DNA of 64,000 bases from Dysgonomonas sp. BGC7. GTDB lineage: Bacteria; Bacteroidota; Bacteroidia; Bacteroidales; Dysgonomonadaceae. The stretch covers positions 1-64,000 of the forward strand of contig NZ_CVRP01000005.1 of assembly GCF_001261735.1 (NCBI RefSeq), in the 5' to 3' direction. Each line of letters begins with the position of its first letter. Position 1 is the stretch's first letter. Positions 13,859 to 22,988 of this stretch are shown here, piece after piece. The notes under the pieces are model-generated. The model made no database searches. It saw only the letters and a program-made list of their open reading frames with translations, and was not told where the DNA came from. The position numbers and the translations under genes are program-made.

Positions 13859-14788
13859 ATGGAAAACGTACTCTTGAAAAACAATCCTAAAATTATAGTT
13901 ATTGGCAGTTGCAACACCGATATGGTGGTCAAAGCGAACAGATTACCTGTTCCCGGAGAAACCATACTAGGTGGTACCTTTTACATGAATCCGGGTGGTA
14001 AAGGTGCAAATCAGGCAATTACAGCAGCCAGATTAGGAGCAAACGTAACATTTATTTCAAAAGTCGGATATGATCTTTTCGGTTTACAAGCCATGGAAAT
14101 ATATAAATCCGAAAAGATAAATACCGATTATGTATTTACTGACCAGACAAAACCATCAGGCGTAGCACTCATTTCGGTCGATTCTTTTGGCGAGAATTGC
14201 ATCATCGTGGCTTCGGGAGCAAATCAATCCCTGTCTCCTGAAGATATCGACAAAGCAAAAGACAGAATACTGGAAGCCGACATTGTACTTATGCAGCTCG
14301 AAATCCCCATGCAAACAGTAGAATATGCAGCATCTATGGCCTACGACTATGGGAAAAAGGTCATACTTAATCCCGCTCCCGTATCAGCTTTAAGTAATCA
14401 TTTTCTGAAAAAAGTATATGCTGTTTTGCCCAACCGTATCGAAACAGAAATGCTTTCAGGAATTAAGGTTGTTGACGAAAAGAGTGCCTATAAAGCAGCA
14501 AAAGCAATTAGCAGTAAAGGTATTGAAAATGTAGTAATCACTTTAGGTAAAGAAGGAGCCTTTGTAAAAGAGCGCGATAGCTTCGTAATGACTCCTGCCA
14601 CTGAGGTGGAAACAATAGACACAACAGGAGCAGGCGATGTCTTTTGCGGAGCAGTAAGCGTATATCTTTCTGAGGGTCATTCTCTTATAGAATCGGTTCG
14701 GTTTGCAAACGCTGCTGCAGCTATTGCAGTTACCCGCATGGGAGCTCAGAGTGCCATTCCCTACAGATCGGAAGTGAGGGTCGAGTAA
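13859..14788 (+). CDS. rbsK: Ribokinase (PfkB family), first copy
   Basis: This enzyme phosphorylates ribose to ribose-5-phosphate in the cytoplasm. The 309-residue protein has the N-terminal PfkB signature (GSCNTDMVVKANRLPVPGET, then NPGGKGANQAITAARLGA) and the C-terminal ATP/anion-hole motif DTTGAGDVFCGAV with catalytic Asp260. It is the first gene of a long co-directional run. The second ribokinase starts 21 bp later, and the pair resembles rbsK1/rbsK2 of the Bacteroides ribose locus. Substrate specificity for ribose is supported by its neighbours, notably a nucleoside hydrolase. Confidence 0.92.
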   Translation: MENVLLKNNPKIIVIGSCNTDMVVKANRLPVPGETILGGTFYMNPGGKGANQAITAARLGANVTFISKVGYDLFGLQAMEIYKSEKINTDYVFTDQTKPSGVALISVDSFGENCIIVASGANQSLSPEDIDKAKDRILEADIVLMQLEIPMQTVEYAASMAYDYGKKVILNPAPVSALSNHFLKKVYAVLPNRIETEMLSGIKVVDEKSAYKAAKAISSKGIENVVITLGKEGAFVKERDSFVMTPATEVETIDTTGAGDVFCGAVSVYLSEGHSLIESVRFANAAAAIAVTRMGAQSAIPYRSEVRVE

Positions 14789-14809
14789 AAATCTAAAAAA
14801 GTAAAATCT

Positions 14810-15745
14810 ATGAAAATAGTTGTAGTTGGAAGTTCCAATATTGACATGGTTGCACAGGTTAATCATCTTCCTGCTCCCGGCGAAACGGTAGGTCATGCCC
14901 GTTTCATGCAATCGTTTGGGGGCAAAGGTGCCAACCAAGCCGTAGCTGCGGCTCGGTTGGGTGGATCTGTGACTTTTGTAACCTCTCTGGGTAACGACAT
15001 GTATGCTAAGGTATTGAAAGGACATTTCCGTGAGGAGGGCATAATCACCGATTATATAGTCGACGATTCAGCCAATCCTACAGGGATTGCTCTGATTTTT
15101 GTTGCCGATAGCGGAGAAAACTGTATTGCTGTAGCTCCCGGTGCAAATGGTTCCTTATTGCCCGGAATGGTAAGTAACTTTTCCGAAGTGCTGGATGATG
15201 CAGATATTGTAGTTATGCAAGCCGAAATTCCTTACGACACAATCAAACATATAGCGTTGGATGCGTCTAAAAGGGGTAAAAAAGTATTATTCAATCCCGC
15301 TCCCGCTTGCCACATAGACCCTGAACTGATGAAAGCTATAAATATATTAGTAGTCAATGAGCTTGAAGCAGAATTTATTTCAGGTATCACATACACAAAA
15401 AATAATATTGAATTTATAGCAGACAGCCTAATCGAAGCCGGTGCACAAAATGTAGTTATCACTCTCGGCAGCGATGGCGCATACATGAAAAACAGAAAAG
15501 AAAGTTTTCGTATATCCGGATTCAAGGTTAGTGCCATAGATACAATAGCCGCCGGCGACACTTTCTGCGGAGCACTTGCTGTAGTCTGTGCTCAAAAAGA
15601 AATAGACTACGAGTCCCTTCGGTTTTCGAATGCTGCTGCGGCCATTGCCGTCACACGTTCGGGAGCCCAACCCTCTATTCCTATGTTGAGCGAGGTAGTA
15701 CAATTCCTTGCCGATCATAAAAAAGAAGAAACAGCCCTTAACTAA
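14810..15745 (+). CDS. rbsK: Ribokinase (PfkB family), second copy
   Basis: This is a paralogue of the preceding gene, 311 residues, with GSSNIDMVAQVNHLPAPGET and SFGGKGANQAVAAARLGG at the N-terminus. The C-terminal motif is DTIAAGDTFCGAL with catalytic Asp250. The usual DTT(G/A)AGD has Ile in place of the third residue, so the anion hole is slightly changed but the base is kept. Two kinases in a row may differ in substrate, for example ribose versus deoxyribose or another pentose; sequence alone does not decide. It is followed 17 bp later by a lipoprotein gene in the same operon. Confidence 0.9.
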   Translation: MKIVVVGSSNIDMVAQVNHLPAPGETVGHARFMQSFGGKGANQAVAAARLGGSVTFVTSLGNDMYAKVLKGHFREEGIITDYIVDDSANPTGIALIFVADSGENCIAVAPGANGSLLPGMVSNFSEVLDDADIVVMQAEIPYDTIKHIALDASKRGKKVLFNPAPACHIDPELMKAINILVVNELEAEFISGITYTKNNIEFIADSLIEAGAQNVVITLGSDGAYMKNRKESFRISGFKVSAIDTIAAGDTFCGALAVVCAQKEIDYESLRFSNAAAAIAVTRSGAQPSIPMLSEVVQFLADHKKEETALN

Positions 15746-15762
15746 TTATAATCTAATAGATC

Positions 15763-16923
15763 ATGAAAAAGTGTTTTAAATTATTATTCATTACCGGATT
15801 ATTATTTCTGGCTTTTGGATGCGATGATGATGACAAACATGTTGCGGAACCTATATCGCCTATATTCAAGGAGGTAAAAATGCCGAGCGAGATGAGTATT
15901 ATTCCCGGACAGGCAACCCAGATAACAGGGCTTGGTTTTGCACATGAAGACAAAATCTTCTTAACAGGTACTGAGGGCACAATAGAAGTAGAAGTGCTGG
16001 AAGCTACCGATAGTTATATCAAATTTGTTGTACCTATCGATGCCGGAGGAGAATATTCCGTTACGATAGAGCGCGCCGAAAAGCAAACTACACTAAATAG
16101 TAAGTTAAAAGTACCTTTCGTTGTGCCTTTAACAGATGTAGTATTACCTACAACAGCTATTCCACAAGAAGGAGAAGTTCGCATCGAAGGTAAAGGATTC
16201 GAAGCCGGAGACGTGGCAAAACTGACAGCGACATTCTATCCTGACGGAACAGAATACAGTATACCTGTAACATTGACTTCCGAAGGTGCAAAATTCAACT
16301 TACCAAAAGGTACTTATGGTATAAATACGATAGTAATAGAGCGTGGAAACCGAAAATCGAATTTAGGAACAATAATAGCAGCAACCAACGTTGGCGATGT
16401 ACTCGGCGGTGGTATTGTATTCTGGGTAGATGCCAATAAAGCCCATGGATACATAGTAAGTAAAACAAATGTAGGCACAGCCACCGAGCAGTTTGGCCCC
16501 GAGGTAGATCCCGTTAATGCCTCAGGAACAAGTCAGGCTATGGGAAGCGGCAAATCGAATTCGCAAAAAATAGCAGCAAAAATGGCTCAGCTTCGTAGCA
16601 TAAACGATTGGCCAGAATGGAAAAATACAAAGATAGCAGCAGAACTGTGTGAAGAATTCTCTGTTACAGAAAACAATCTTACCTATACCGACTGGTTCTT
16701 GCCTTCACGAGAAGAGTTAATCGAGCTATTTAAGGTTAAGAGTGTGATGACAGCTAAAGGATATGCAATTTCGCCCAACAACTATTGGTCTTCGAGTGAA
16801 GCAGATGGAAATACAGGATGGGCAGCATACTATGTTAATTTCTATGAAGATACGAACATAATATCAGAGTTTGTTTCAAAAAGTGGTTGGAAAATAGGAG
16901 TTCGCCCTGTCAGATCATATTAA
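15763..16923 (+). CDS. Surface lipoprotein with IPT/TIG and DUF1566-like domains
   Basis: This 386-residue lipoprotein has lipobox LAFGC at residues 16-20, followed by DDDDKH, an acidic surface-export signal. Two Ig-like IPT/TIG-type domains follow (about 30-115 and 118-205), then a C-terminal domain with WVDANKAHGYIVS and DWFLPSREELIELF, ending YWSSSEADGNTGWAAYYVNF and GVRPVRSY, which matches the DUF1566/Lcl C-terminal type. Placed just before susC/susD, it probably serves as a surface glycan- or ligand-binding protein for the ribose/nucleoside locus. That role is inferred. Confidence 0.75.
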   Translation: MKKCFKLLFITGLLFLAFGCDDDDKHVAEPISPIFKEVKMPSEMSIIPGQATQITGLGFAHEDKIFLTGTEGTIEVEVLEATDSYIKFVVPIDAGGEYSVTIERAEKQTTLNSKLKVPFVVPLTDVVLPTTAIPQEGEVRIEGKGFEAGDVAKLTATFYPDGTEYSIPVTLTSEGAKFNLPKGTYGINTIVIERGNRKSNLGTIIAATNVGDVLGGGIVFWVDANKAHGYIVSKTNVGTATEQFGPEVDPVNASGTSQAMGSGKSNSQKIAAKMAQLRSINDWPEWKNTKIAAELCEEFSVTENNLTYTDWFLPSREELIELFKVKSVMTAKGYAISPNNYWSSSEADGNTGWAAYYVNFYEDTNIISEFVSKSGWKIGVRPVRSY

Positions 16924-16941
16924 CATTATAAAATTGATACA

Positions 16942-19884
16942 ATGAAAAAAATCATATTACTAAATATAGCTATCCTCTTTACCTGTCTGTTGAGTGCGCA
17001 GGTGAAAATAACAGGAATAGTAACAGATGTGAATAGAGAAACTCTTCCGGGAGTATCCGTATCTATAAAAGGAACAACTACAGGAACTATCACAGACATA
17101 GACGGTACTTATACCATACAGGCAAAGAAAGGCGATGTACTGAACTTTTCCCTTGTAGGTATGATAGGGCAGTCTGTAACAGTAAATAATCAGAATGTTA
17201 TAGATATACGATTGGTAGCCGATGCTATCAATTTGGATGAGGTGGTAACTATTGGTTACGGTATATCTAAAAAAAGTGACCTGACAGGAGCTGTAGCCTC
17301 AATTAAGTCTGAAAGCCTGACCAACTCTAAAGTAGGAACTGTAACATCTGCACTACAGGGTCTTGCTGCCGGTGTACAGGTCAGTACAGGATCGGTAAAA
17401 CCCGGAGGCGACGCTACGATTGTTATCCGGGGAGTCGGATCTCTTCGTGCGGGTAGCGAACCACTATATGTTGTAGATGGGATACCGGTACAAGGAGGGC
17501 TTCAAGACCTTTCATCTGTAGATATAGAATCTATAGAAGTACTGAAAGACGCTTCCTCAGCCTCTATTTATGGTTCAAGAGGATCGAACGGAGTAATATT
17601 GGTGACTACAAAAAAAGGTACGGCCGGCAAAACGAGAGTAACGTTCAATGCCTCGTACGGAACACAGAGAATGCTGAATAAACAAGATCTGATGAATGCT
17701 CAGCAATACTACGAGTTGGTTTCAATAGCACAGCCCGACTACAAATGGACATCGGAAGAACTTCGCCTGCTAAGCCGTGGAGAGTCTACCGACTGGCAAG
17801 ATGCAGTAACACAAAATGGGAATTATCAGAATTACAATATTTCTATTACCGGCGGAACAGAGAAGCTTTCTCACTATCTGGGCGTAGACTGGTACGACCA
17901 GAAAGGAACTATCAAAAATTCGTCATTTGATAAATTAACTGTACGTTACAATGTAGATGCTATCGGATCAGATTGGTTTAGATACGGAGTGCGCTTCAAT
18001 GTTATCGAATCTAAATTAAATAACATAAATGAAGAAACAGATTCGGGCTATGGAACAATGTTTAGTGCTATCAGCTCCCAACCTACAGCTCCTATTTACA
18101 CTCAGGACGGAGAGTATTTTGACGGATTTCTTAATACTAAAGCAAATCCTGTAGCAATGGTTGATTTATTAGACAAAGCAACCCTGAAAACGAGAATTGT
18201 AGGTTCTGCTTACCTAGAAATAGAACCAATAAAGAATTTGAAAATAAAGTCGGATAATGGAGGAGAACTCGTATTCTACAAGGTGAATATGTATGAAGAC
18301 GGACGCATGGGACAACATTATACCGAAGGCGGACACGCCAATGTAATGGCAAACAAAAAGAAATATTGGCAAACAGAAAATACAGCAACTTACAATTTCG
18401 ATCTGAATGAGAAACATAAATTTGGAACAATGATTGGGTTCTCTGCCTCGGAAGTAGAATACGAAGAGGTAACAGCAGACTCTAAGAAATTATCTGAAAT
18501 ATTGAAATATTACAATTTGGGTGGTGCTGAAGAACATGGGCCTAACGCCTCCTACGGAGTTTCTTCCTCTTTGGCTTCGTTCTACGGGCGTTTCAATTAT
18601 AATTTCGACGACCGCTATTTGGCTACTCTTACAATGCGTGGCGACGGATCATCACGTTTTGCACCCGGTCATCGTTGGGGTTTCTTCCCTTCTTTAGCTT
18701 TGGCTTGGCGTCTTTCGGAAGAGAGTTTTATCAAGAAAAATACATCCATTATTAGTAATCTAAAATTGAGAGTTAGTGCCGGAAAACTAGGAAATCAGAA
18801 TATTGGGGATTTCGCATACTCATCTACTATTGCCCTTGGAGGCTCTTCAGCTAACTATGTGTTTGGAAATGGGCTGGCAACAGGTTCTGTACAAACTTCG
18901 ATAGACAATCCCGAACTAACTTGGGAAAAAGCTAATCAGTTTGATTTAGGTATTGATTTCGGGCTGTTCAATAACCGTATTGCAGGAACTATTGAAACCT
19001 ATTACAAACGCACAACCGATTTGTTGTGGCAAGTACCGCTACCTCTCGAATCTGGTTTTGGTAGCTCGTTGACCAACATAGGCAAGATAGACAACAAAGG
19101 GATTGAGTTTTCATTGAATACGGTAAATATGAGTGTGAAAGATTTCTTATGGACTTCGGCACTGACTTTCTCTTACAATAAGAATGAAATAAAAGAACTA
19201 TACGATGGTAAACAAGACGTAGGTAAGTATTTGTTTGTAGGCAAGCCAATCGATCAGATATACTTGCTACACTCAGATGGTATTTGGCAAATAAACGAAG
19301 CGTCGGAAGCAGCGAAATACAATGCTCAGCCGGGCGATCGCAAGATTCGGGATTTAAAAAAGGACAATGTAATCAATGGAGAAGACCGCGACTTTGGTGG
19401 AGTATATACACCTAAATTCTATGGAAGCTTCACTAACACGTTTGCTTACAAAGGGTTCGACTTGGTTACATTCTTCACTTTTGCAGGAGGCCATATGATC
19501 AATAATTCACTCAACAGATATATGAACTCTTACAATACTTGGGGTAATATGAGTGTAGATTACTATACCTATTACTGGAAACAAGACCGCCCTAACAATA
19601 AGTATCCGGCTCCGCGTATCGGAAGCGCTTATGCAAATGGAGACGGCACAGATGCGAACCTACAGAAGGGTGATTATATTAGATTGCGTAATCTGGAATT
19701 GGGCTACAAATTGCCTCAATCTATTCTCAAGAATATCAAAGCATCAAATATAAGATTCTATTTCTCTGTTCAAAATCTATTTACTGCTACTGAGTTTACA
19801 GGATTTGATGTAGAGTCTAGCGACAATACCAATCCTTATCCTAATGCACGCAGCTTTATCGGTGGAGTATCCATGAACTTTTAA
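16942..19884 (+). CDS. SusC/RagA family TonB-dependent outer-membrane transporter (ribose locus)
   Basis: This is the outer-membrane beta-barrel that imports the ligand captured by its SusD partner, driven by TonB. At 980 residues it has a signal peptide ending LLSAQ, a carboxypeptidase-regulatory-like domain (about 22-95, GIVTDVNRETLPGVSVSIKG), the plug with the SusC signature (VDGIPV...SIYGSRGSNGVILVTTKKG), then the barrel ending in Phe. It is followed 13 bp later by susD. Neighbouring ribokinases and nucleoside hydrolase suggest it brings in ribosides or nucleosides. Confidence 0.95.
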   Translation: MKKIILLNIAILFTCLLSAQVKITGIVTDVNRETLPGVSVSIKGTTTGTITDIDGTYTIQAKKGDVLNFSLVGMIGQSVTVNNQNVIDIRLVADAINLDEVVTIGYGISKKSDLTGAVASIKSESLTNSKVGTVTSALQGLAAGVQVSTGSVKPGGDATIVIRGVGSLRAGSEPLYVVDGIPVQGGLQDLSSVDIESIEVLKDASSASIYGSRGSNGVILVTTKKGTAGKTRVTFNASYGTQRMLNKQDLMNAQQYYELVSIAQPDYKWTSEELRLLSRGESTDWQDAVTQNGNYQNYNISITGGTEKLSHYLGVDWYDQKGTIKNSSFDKLTVRYNVDAIGSDWFRYGVRFNVIESKLNNINEETDSGYGTMFSAISSQPTAPIYTQDGEYFDGFLNTKANPVAMVDLLDKATLKTRIVGSAYLEIEPIKNLKIKSDNGGELVFYKVNMYEDGRMGQHYTEGGHANVMANKKKYWQTENTATYNFDLNEKHKFGTMIGFSASEVEYEEVTADSKKLSEILKYYNLGGAEEHGPNASYGVSSSLASFYGRFNYNFDDRYLATLTMRGDGSSRFAPGHRWGFFPSLALAWRLSEESFIKKNTSIISNLKLRVSAGKLGNQNIGDFAYSSTIALGGSSANYVFGNGLATGSVQTSIDNPELTWEKANQFDLGIDFGLFNNRIAGTIETYYKRTTDLLWQVPLPLESGFGSSLTNIGKIDNKGIEFSLNTVNMSVKDFLWTSALTFSYNKNEIKELYDGKQDVGKYLFVGKPIDQIYLLHSDGIWQINEASEAAKYNAQPGDRKIRDLKKDNVINGEDRDFGGVYTPKFYGSFTNTFAYKGFDLVTFFTFAGGHMINNSLNRYMNSYNTWGNMSVDYYTYYWKQDRPNNKYPAPRIGSAYANGDGTDANLQKGDYIRLRNLELGYKLPQSILKNIKASNIRFYFSVQNLFTATEFTGFDVESSDNTNPYPNARSFIGGVSMNF

Positions 19885-19897
19885 AAAATCAATTGTT

Positions 19898-21310
19898 ATG
19901 AAAAAATATTTAATCATCATATTGCTTGGTTGCCTTACAATGACTAGTTGTGACAGTTTTCTGGATCAGGATCCGAAGAGTGTACTCACTCCTGACAATG
20001 GATATACCAAGCCCGAAGACTGGCAACAGACTCTTAATGCAGCCTACGGATCGTTACAACAAGTGTTTGTTGGAAAATATACGATTACTCTATCCGAATT
20101 TGGAACAGATGAAGTCATCCCTTTCGATATGGGCTGGGCTGCTTATGCTCAGTTGCATCACTATACTTTCTCTGCAACACACGAATTTATAGACAACCAC
20201 TACAGAGCATGTTATGAAGGAATCAAACGCTGCAATGCCGTTATAGACATACCTTCGGGTGTTGTGAGCAACGATATGCGCAATTCGATGGTTACACAGG
20301 CTCGCTTTCTAAGAGCATTATACTATTTCGATCTGGTGAGAATGTACGGTGGTGTGCCTTTGTGGACAAAAGCGGCTTTCGACAGAAATGATGTTATGAA
20401 ACCTCGTGCCAGTGTAGACGACACATATACCTTGATTACCGAAGATATGATTTCGGCCTTAGAGCTGCCAACCACATGGAGTGATGCCAAAGACAAGGGA
20501 CGTGCCACTTCTCTAGCAGCACAAGCATTTCTTGCCCGTGTATATCTGCAATGGGGAAAGCCTGACGAGGCTTTGAAATACTGCAAAATGCTGGATGGTA
20601 AGTTCAAATTGTATGATAATCTGAAAGACATATTCGACCCTAAAAACAAGAATCAGGAATATGAAAATATATTTGAAGTACAGTTCAAGCATTCCGGCTC
20701 ATGGGGTCTCGAAGGAAGTTTACAGCACTCATATTGGGGCCCGCGCAATGTGGGAGGACCTACCAACTTTGGTGGTTGGGGTGGTTTCGGGCCTACTCAA
20801 TACCTGTATGACTCGTATGACAATATCGACAAGCGGAAAAAAGCATTCTTCTTTACCCAATATAATGGCGTTGTACAGTCTCCTCCATCTTCGGCTAAGT
20901 TTTGGGACTCGGAATACGGAAATGTAATAGAAGACGACAATCTTAATTTTATACTTATGCGTTACGCTGACGTTCTTTTAATGAAAGCTGAGGCTCTGAA
21001 TGCGACAGGAGATAATGACGAAAAATATAAGGCATTGAATTTGGTTCGCACCAGAGCAGGATTAGGCTCTATAACAGAGGACGATGGGTTGAACAAAGAA
21101 CAGTTTGCAGAATTGCTGCTACAGGAACGCATGCATGAGCTATGTTGCGAACATATGCGTCGCTGGGATTTAATACGCTTTGGCAAACTGGCAGAATATA
21201 TGAAAGACAGAGCCGGAGTAAACATCCAGCCATACCACGTTTTGTATCCGCTACCTCAGGCTGCTATAGATGCAAATGATGCTATTACAGAAAACAATAC
21301 AGGTTATTAA
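19898..21310 (+). CDS. SusD/RagB family nutrient-binding lipoprotein (ribose locus)
   Basis: This is a 470-residue surface lipoprotein (lipobox TSC, mature start CDSFLDQDPKS, the usual SusD opening). It has the TPR-rich SusD fold; the region RFLRALYYFDLVRMYGGVPL and the C-terminal RADVLLMKAEALN and HELCCEHMRRWDLIRFGKL stretches are diagnostic. It caps the SusC barrel and binds the ligand. A stable hairpin follows the stop codon before the next gene. Confidence 0.95.
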   Translation: MKKYLIIILLGCLTMTSCDSFLDQDPKSVLTPDNGYTKPEDWQQTLNAAYGSLQQVFVGKYTITLSEFGTDEVIPFDMGWAAYAQLHHYTFSATHEFIDNHYRACYEGIKRCNAVIDIPSGVVSNDMRNSMVTQARFLRALYYFDLVRMYGGVPLWTKAAFDRNDVMKPRASVDDTYTLITEDMISALELPTTWSDAKDKGRATSLAAQAFLARVYLQWGKPDEALKYCKMLDGKFKLYDNLKDIFDPKNKNQEYENIFEVQFKHSGSWGLEGSLQHSYWGPRNVGGPTNFGGWGGFGPTQYLYDSYDNIDKRKKAFFFTQYNGVVQSPPSSAKFWDSEYGNVIEDDNLNFILMRYADVLLMKAEALNATGDNDEKYKALNLVRTRAGLGSITEDDGLNKEQFAELLLQERMHELCCEHMRRWDLIRFGKLAEYMKDRAGVNIQPYHVLYPLPQAAIDANDAITENNTGY

Positions 21311-21319
21311 TTAAATCAG

Positions 21320-21346
21320 GCATAGGGAGCTTATGCTTCCCTATGC
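21320..21346 (+). terminator. Intercistronic hairpin after susD (ribose locus)
   Basis: GCATAGGGAGC (21320-21330) pairs with GCTTCCCTATGC (21335-21346) around TTAT, with one bulged T. There is no long T run, so it more likely acts as a partial attenuator or mRNA-stabilising element than as a full stop. Confidence 0.6.
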
Positions 21347-21362
21347 TAAAAAATAAATACTT

Positions 21363-22982
21363 ATGAAGAATCTGATTTTTATAGTATGCTTATTTATTTC
21401 AGCACTTTATGTTTCTTGTAGTGACGAAGACCATGGAGTATTACCTCCAATCGAAGGAGGAGGATCAGTTGAAGTAAAAGATGGAAAAGTAACAGTCAAT
21501 CCTGCCGAATTTACATATGCCATTCGCAATCCGATGAAAGGACTACGTGAATTTTTTGGCCCCGGATACGACAAAGTTCGAGGAGAATATCCATATCCAT
21601 ATGGTTCTTTAATCAAAGAATACATGCAGTGGAATATGCTGGAAGATAAAGCCGATGACGGGGTAGATAAACTAATCGCTTATAGCAATCACCGTTGGGA
21701 AGGCGTAGAAGATATCAATGTAAAAGTAATACCACGCATATATATAGTTTGGATGGAACCTTGGCATGGAGGTTACGCCAAAAATACATATACAGACAAT
21801 CCTGACGACCTGAACGGTTGGCACTGGCCTAGCGACATACCGGGACAAGTGTACAGTGAAGATCCTAACAAAGCCATCACAGGAGGATATTTTGTTCCAT
21901 CGTTTCAGGATAGAGTAAAAAAATTAGTAGAAAAAGCCGGTGAAGCATGGGACAACGATCCACGTGTAGCTTATGTGGAAATGGGTATTATCGGAGAATT
22001 TGGCGAACAACACGACCCTGACATTACAACATATTGGCCAGCTCACGATCAACCCAATCATGTAGAGAATCGCACGTGGGTACCGGGAATTGAAAAAGTG
22101 CTGGGCGATGCTTTTACAAAAGCTTTCAAGAACAAGAAAGTAATGGTACGCTATGCCTACGAGTTTAAAGATTACGAATTTGGCATCTATTGGGATTCGT
22201 GGTCTGCGGACGAAGAAAAAGTTAGAGGTTACGAAGAAATGAAAAAACTTGGCGACCGTTGGAAAAAACAACCGATAGGCGGCGAAATAACTTGGAACTG
22301 GGGAAGTCTGGCCAAATATAAATCATTCGAAGAAGTTGTAGGAAACGAGGCAACACGCGATTTAGTAGTTCAGCAAATTCGCGATCTGCATTGCAATCAC
22401 TTAGGCGGCATCACATGGGCAGACTTCAACGATCAATCTTTTATTCCCAATGCCGACATGTTGCAGCGGATAATGGGCTATCGCTTTCTTCTTTCCAACT
22501 TCACGTATCCTACAAGCATCAAGCAGAACGAACCGTTTACTGTATCGTTCGATGTTGTGAATACAGGTTCATCTCCATTCTATTACGACTGGCCGGTAGA
22601 AATTGCATTGCTGGATGCAAAAACTCATCAGAAAGTATGGAGCAAAACTCTTTCCGGCGCTAAAGTATCACAGTGGATGCCGGGCGACAACTGGGATAAT
22701 ACAAAGAAAGAATATACAGTGCCTGCTGCTGCAACACACGTAGAAGAATCTTTGACATTAGATACAAACCTCGATACAGGAGATTATATTATCTCTGTTG
22801 CAATACTCGACCCGGCAGGAATGCTTCCATCGGTTCGCTTTGCCATCCAGAACTATTTTGAGGGAGGACGTCATCCTATGGGACATATTGGTGTTAATGC
22901 CGAACCTATATATTATGAAGTGAAATCCAGCGAATTCATGGATATGAGGCTGGATAGGACATTGAAATACAAGTTAAACTAA
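21363..22982 (+). CDS. DUF4832-type lipoprotein, putative glycosidase, copy A
   Basis: This 539-residue lipoprotein (lipobox YVSC, then SDEDHG, an acidic export signal) has a large alpha/beta domain (about 45-380) and a C-terminal beta-sandwich (about 390-535). The opening RNPMKGLREFFGP is typical of DUF4832-type proteins, which resemble TIM-barrel glycosidases. Conserved acids sit at E206 and E212 in YVEMGIIGEFGEQH and at E308 in GGEITWNWG, a spacing that fits a general acid and nucleophile on strands 4 and 7 of a clan-A barrel. The activity is unknown; removal of a riboside or glycosyl group outside the cell is a guess from the locus. The next gene is a close paralogue 6 bp away. Confidence 0.7.
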   Translation: MKNLIFIVCLFISALYVSCSDEDHGVLPPIEGGGSVEVKDGKVTVNPAEFTYAIRNPMKGLREFFGPGYDKVRGEYPYPYGSLIKEYMQWNMLEDKADDGVDKLIAYSNHRWEGVEDINVKVIPRIYIVWMEPWHGGYAKNTYTDNPDDLNGWHWPSDIPGQVYSEDPNKAITGGYFVPSFQDRVKKLVEKAGEAWDNDPRVAYVEMGIIGEFGEQHDPDITTYWPAHDQPNHVENRTWVPGIEKVLGDAFTKAFKNKKVMVRYAYEFKDYEFGIYWDSWSADEEKVRGYEEMKKLGDRWKKQPIGGEITWNWGSLAKYKSFEEVVGNEATRDLVVQQIRDLHCNHLGGITWADFNDQSFIPNADMLQRIMGYRFLLSNFTYPTSIKQNEPFTVSFDVVNTGSSPFYYDWPVEIALLDAKTHQKVWSKTLSGAKVSQWMPGDNWDNTKKEYTVPAAATHVEESLTLDTNLDTGDYIISVAILDPAGMLPSVRFAIQNYFEGGRHPMGHIGVNAEPIYYEVKSSEFMDMRLDRTLKYKLN

Positions 22983-22988
22983 TAAACA

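Noticed and set aside
14543-15025. 160-codon ORF on the minus strand across the ribokinase junction
   Set aside because: It is antisense to two clear PfkB genes and has shadow-like composition.
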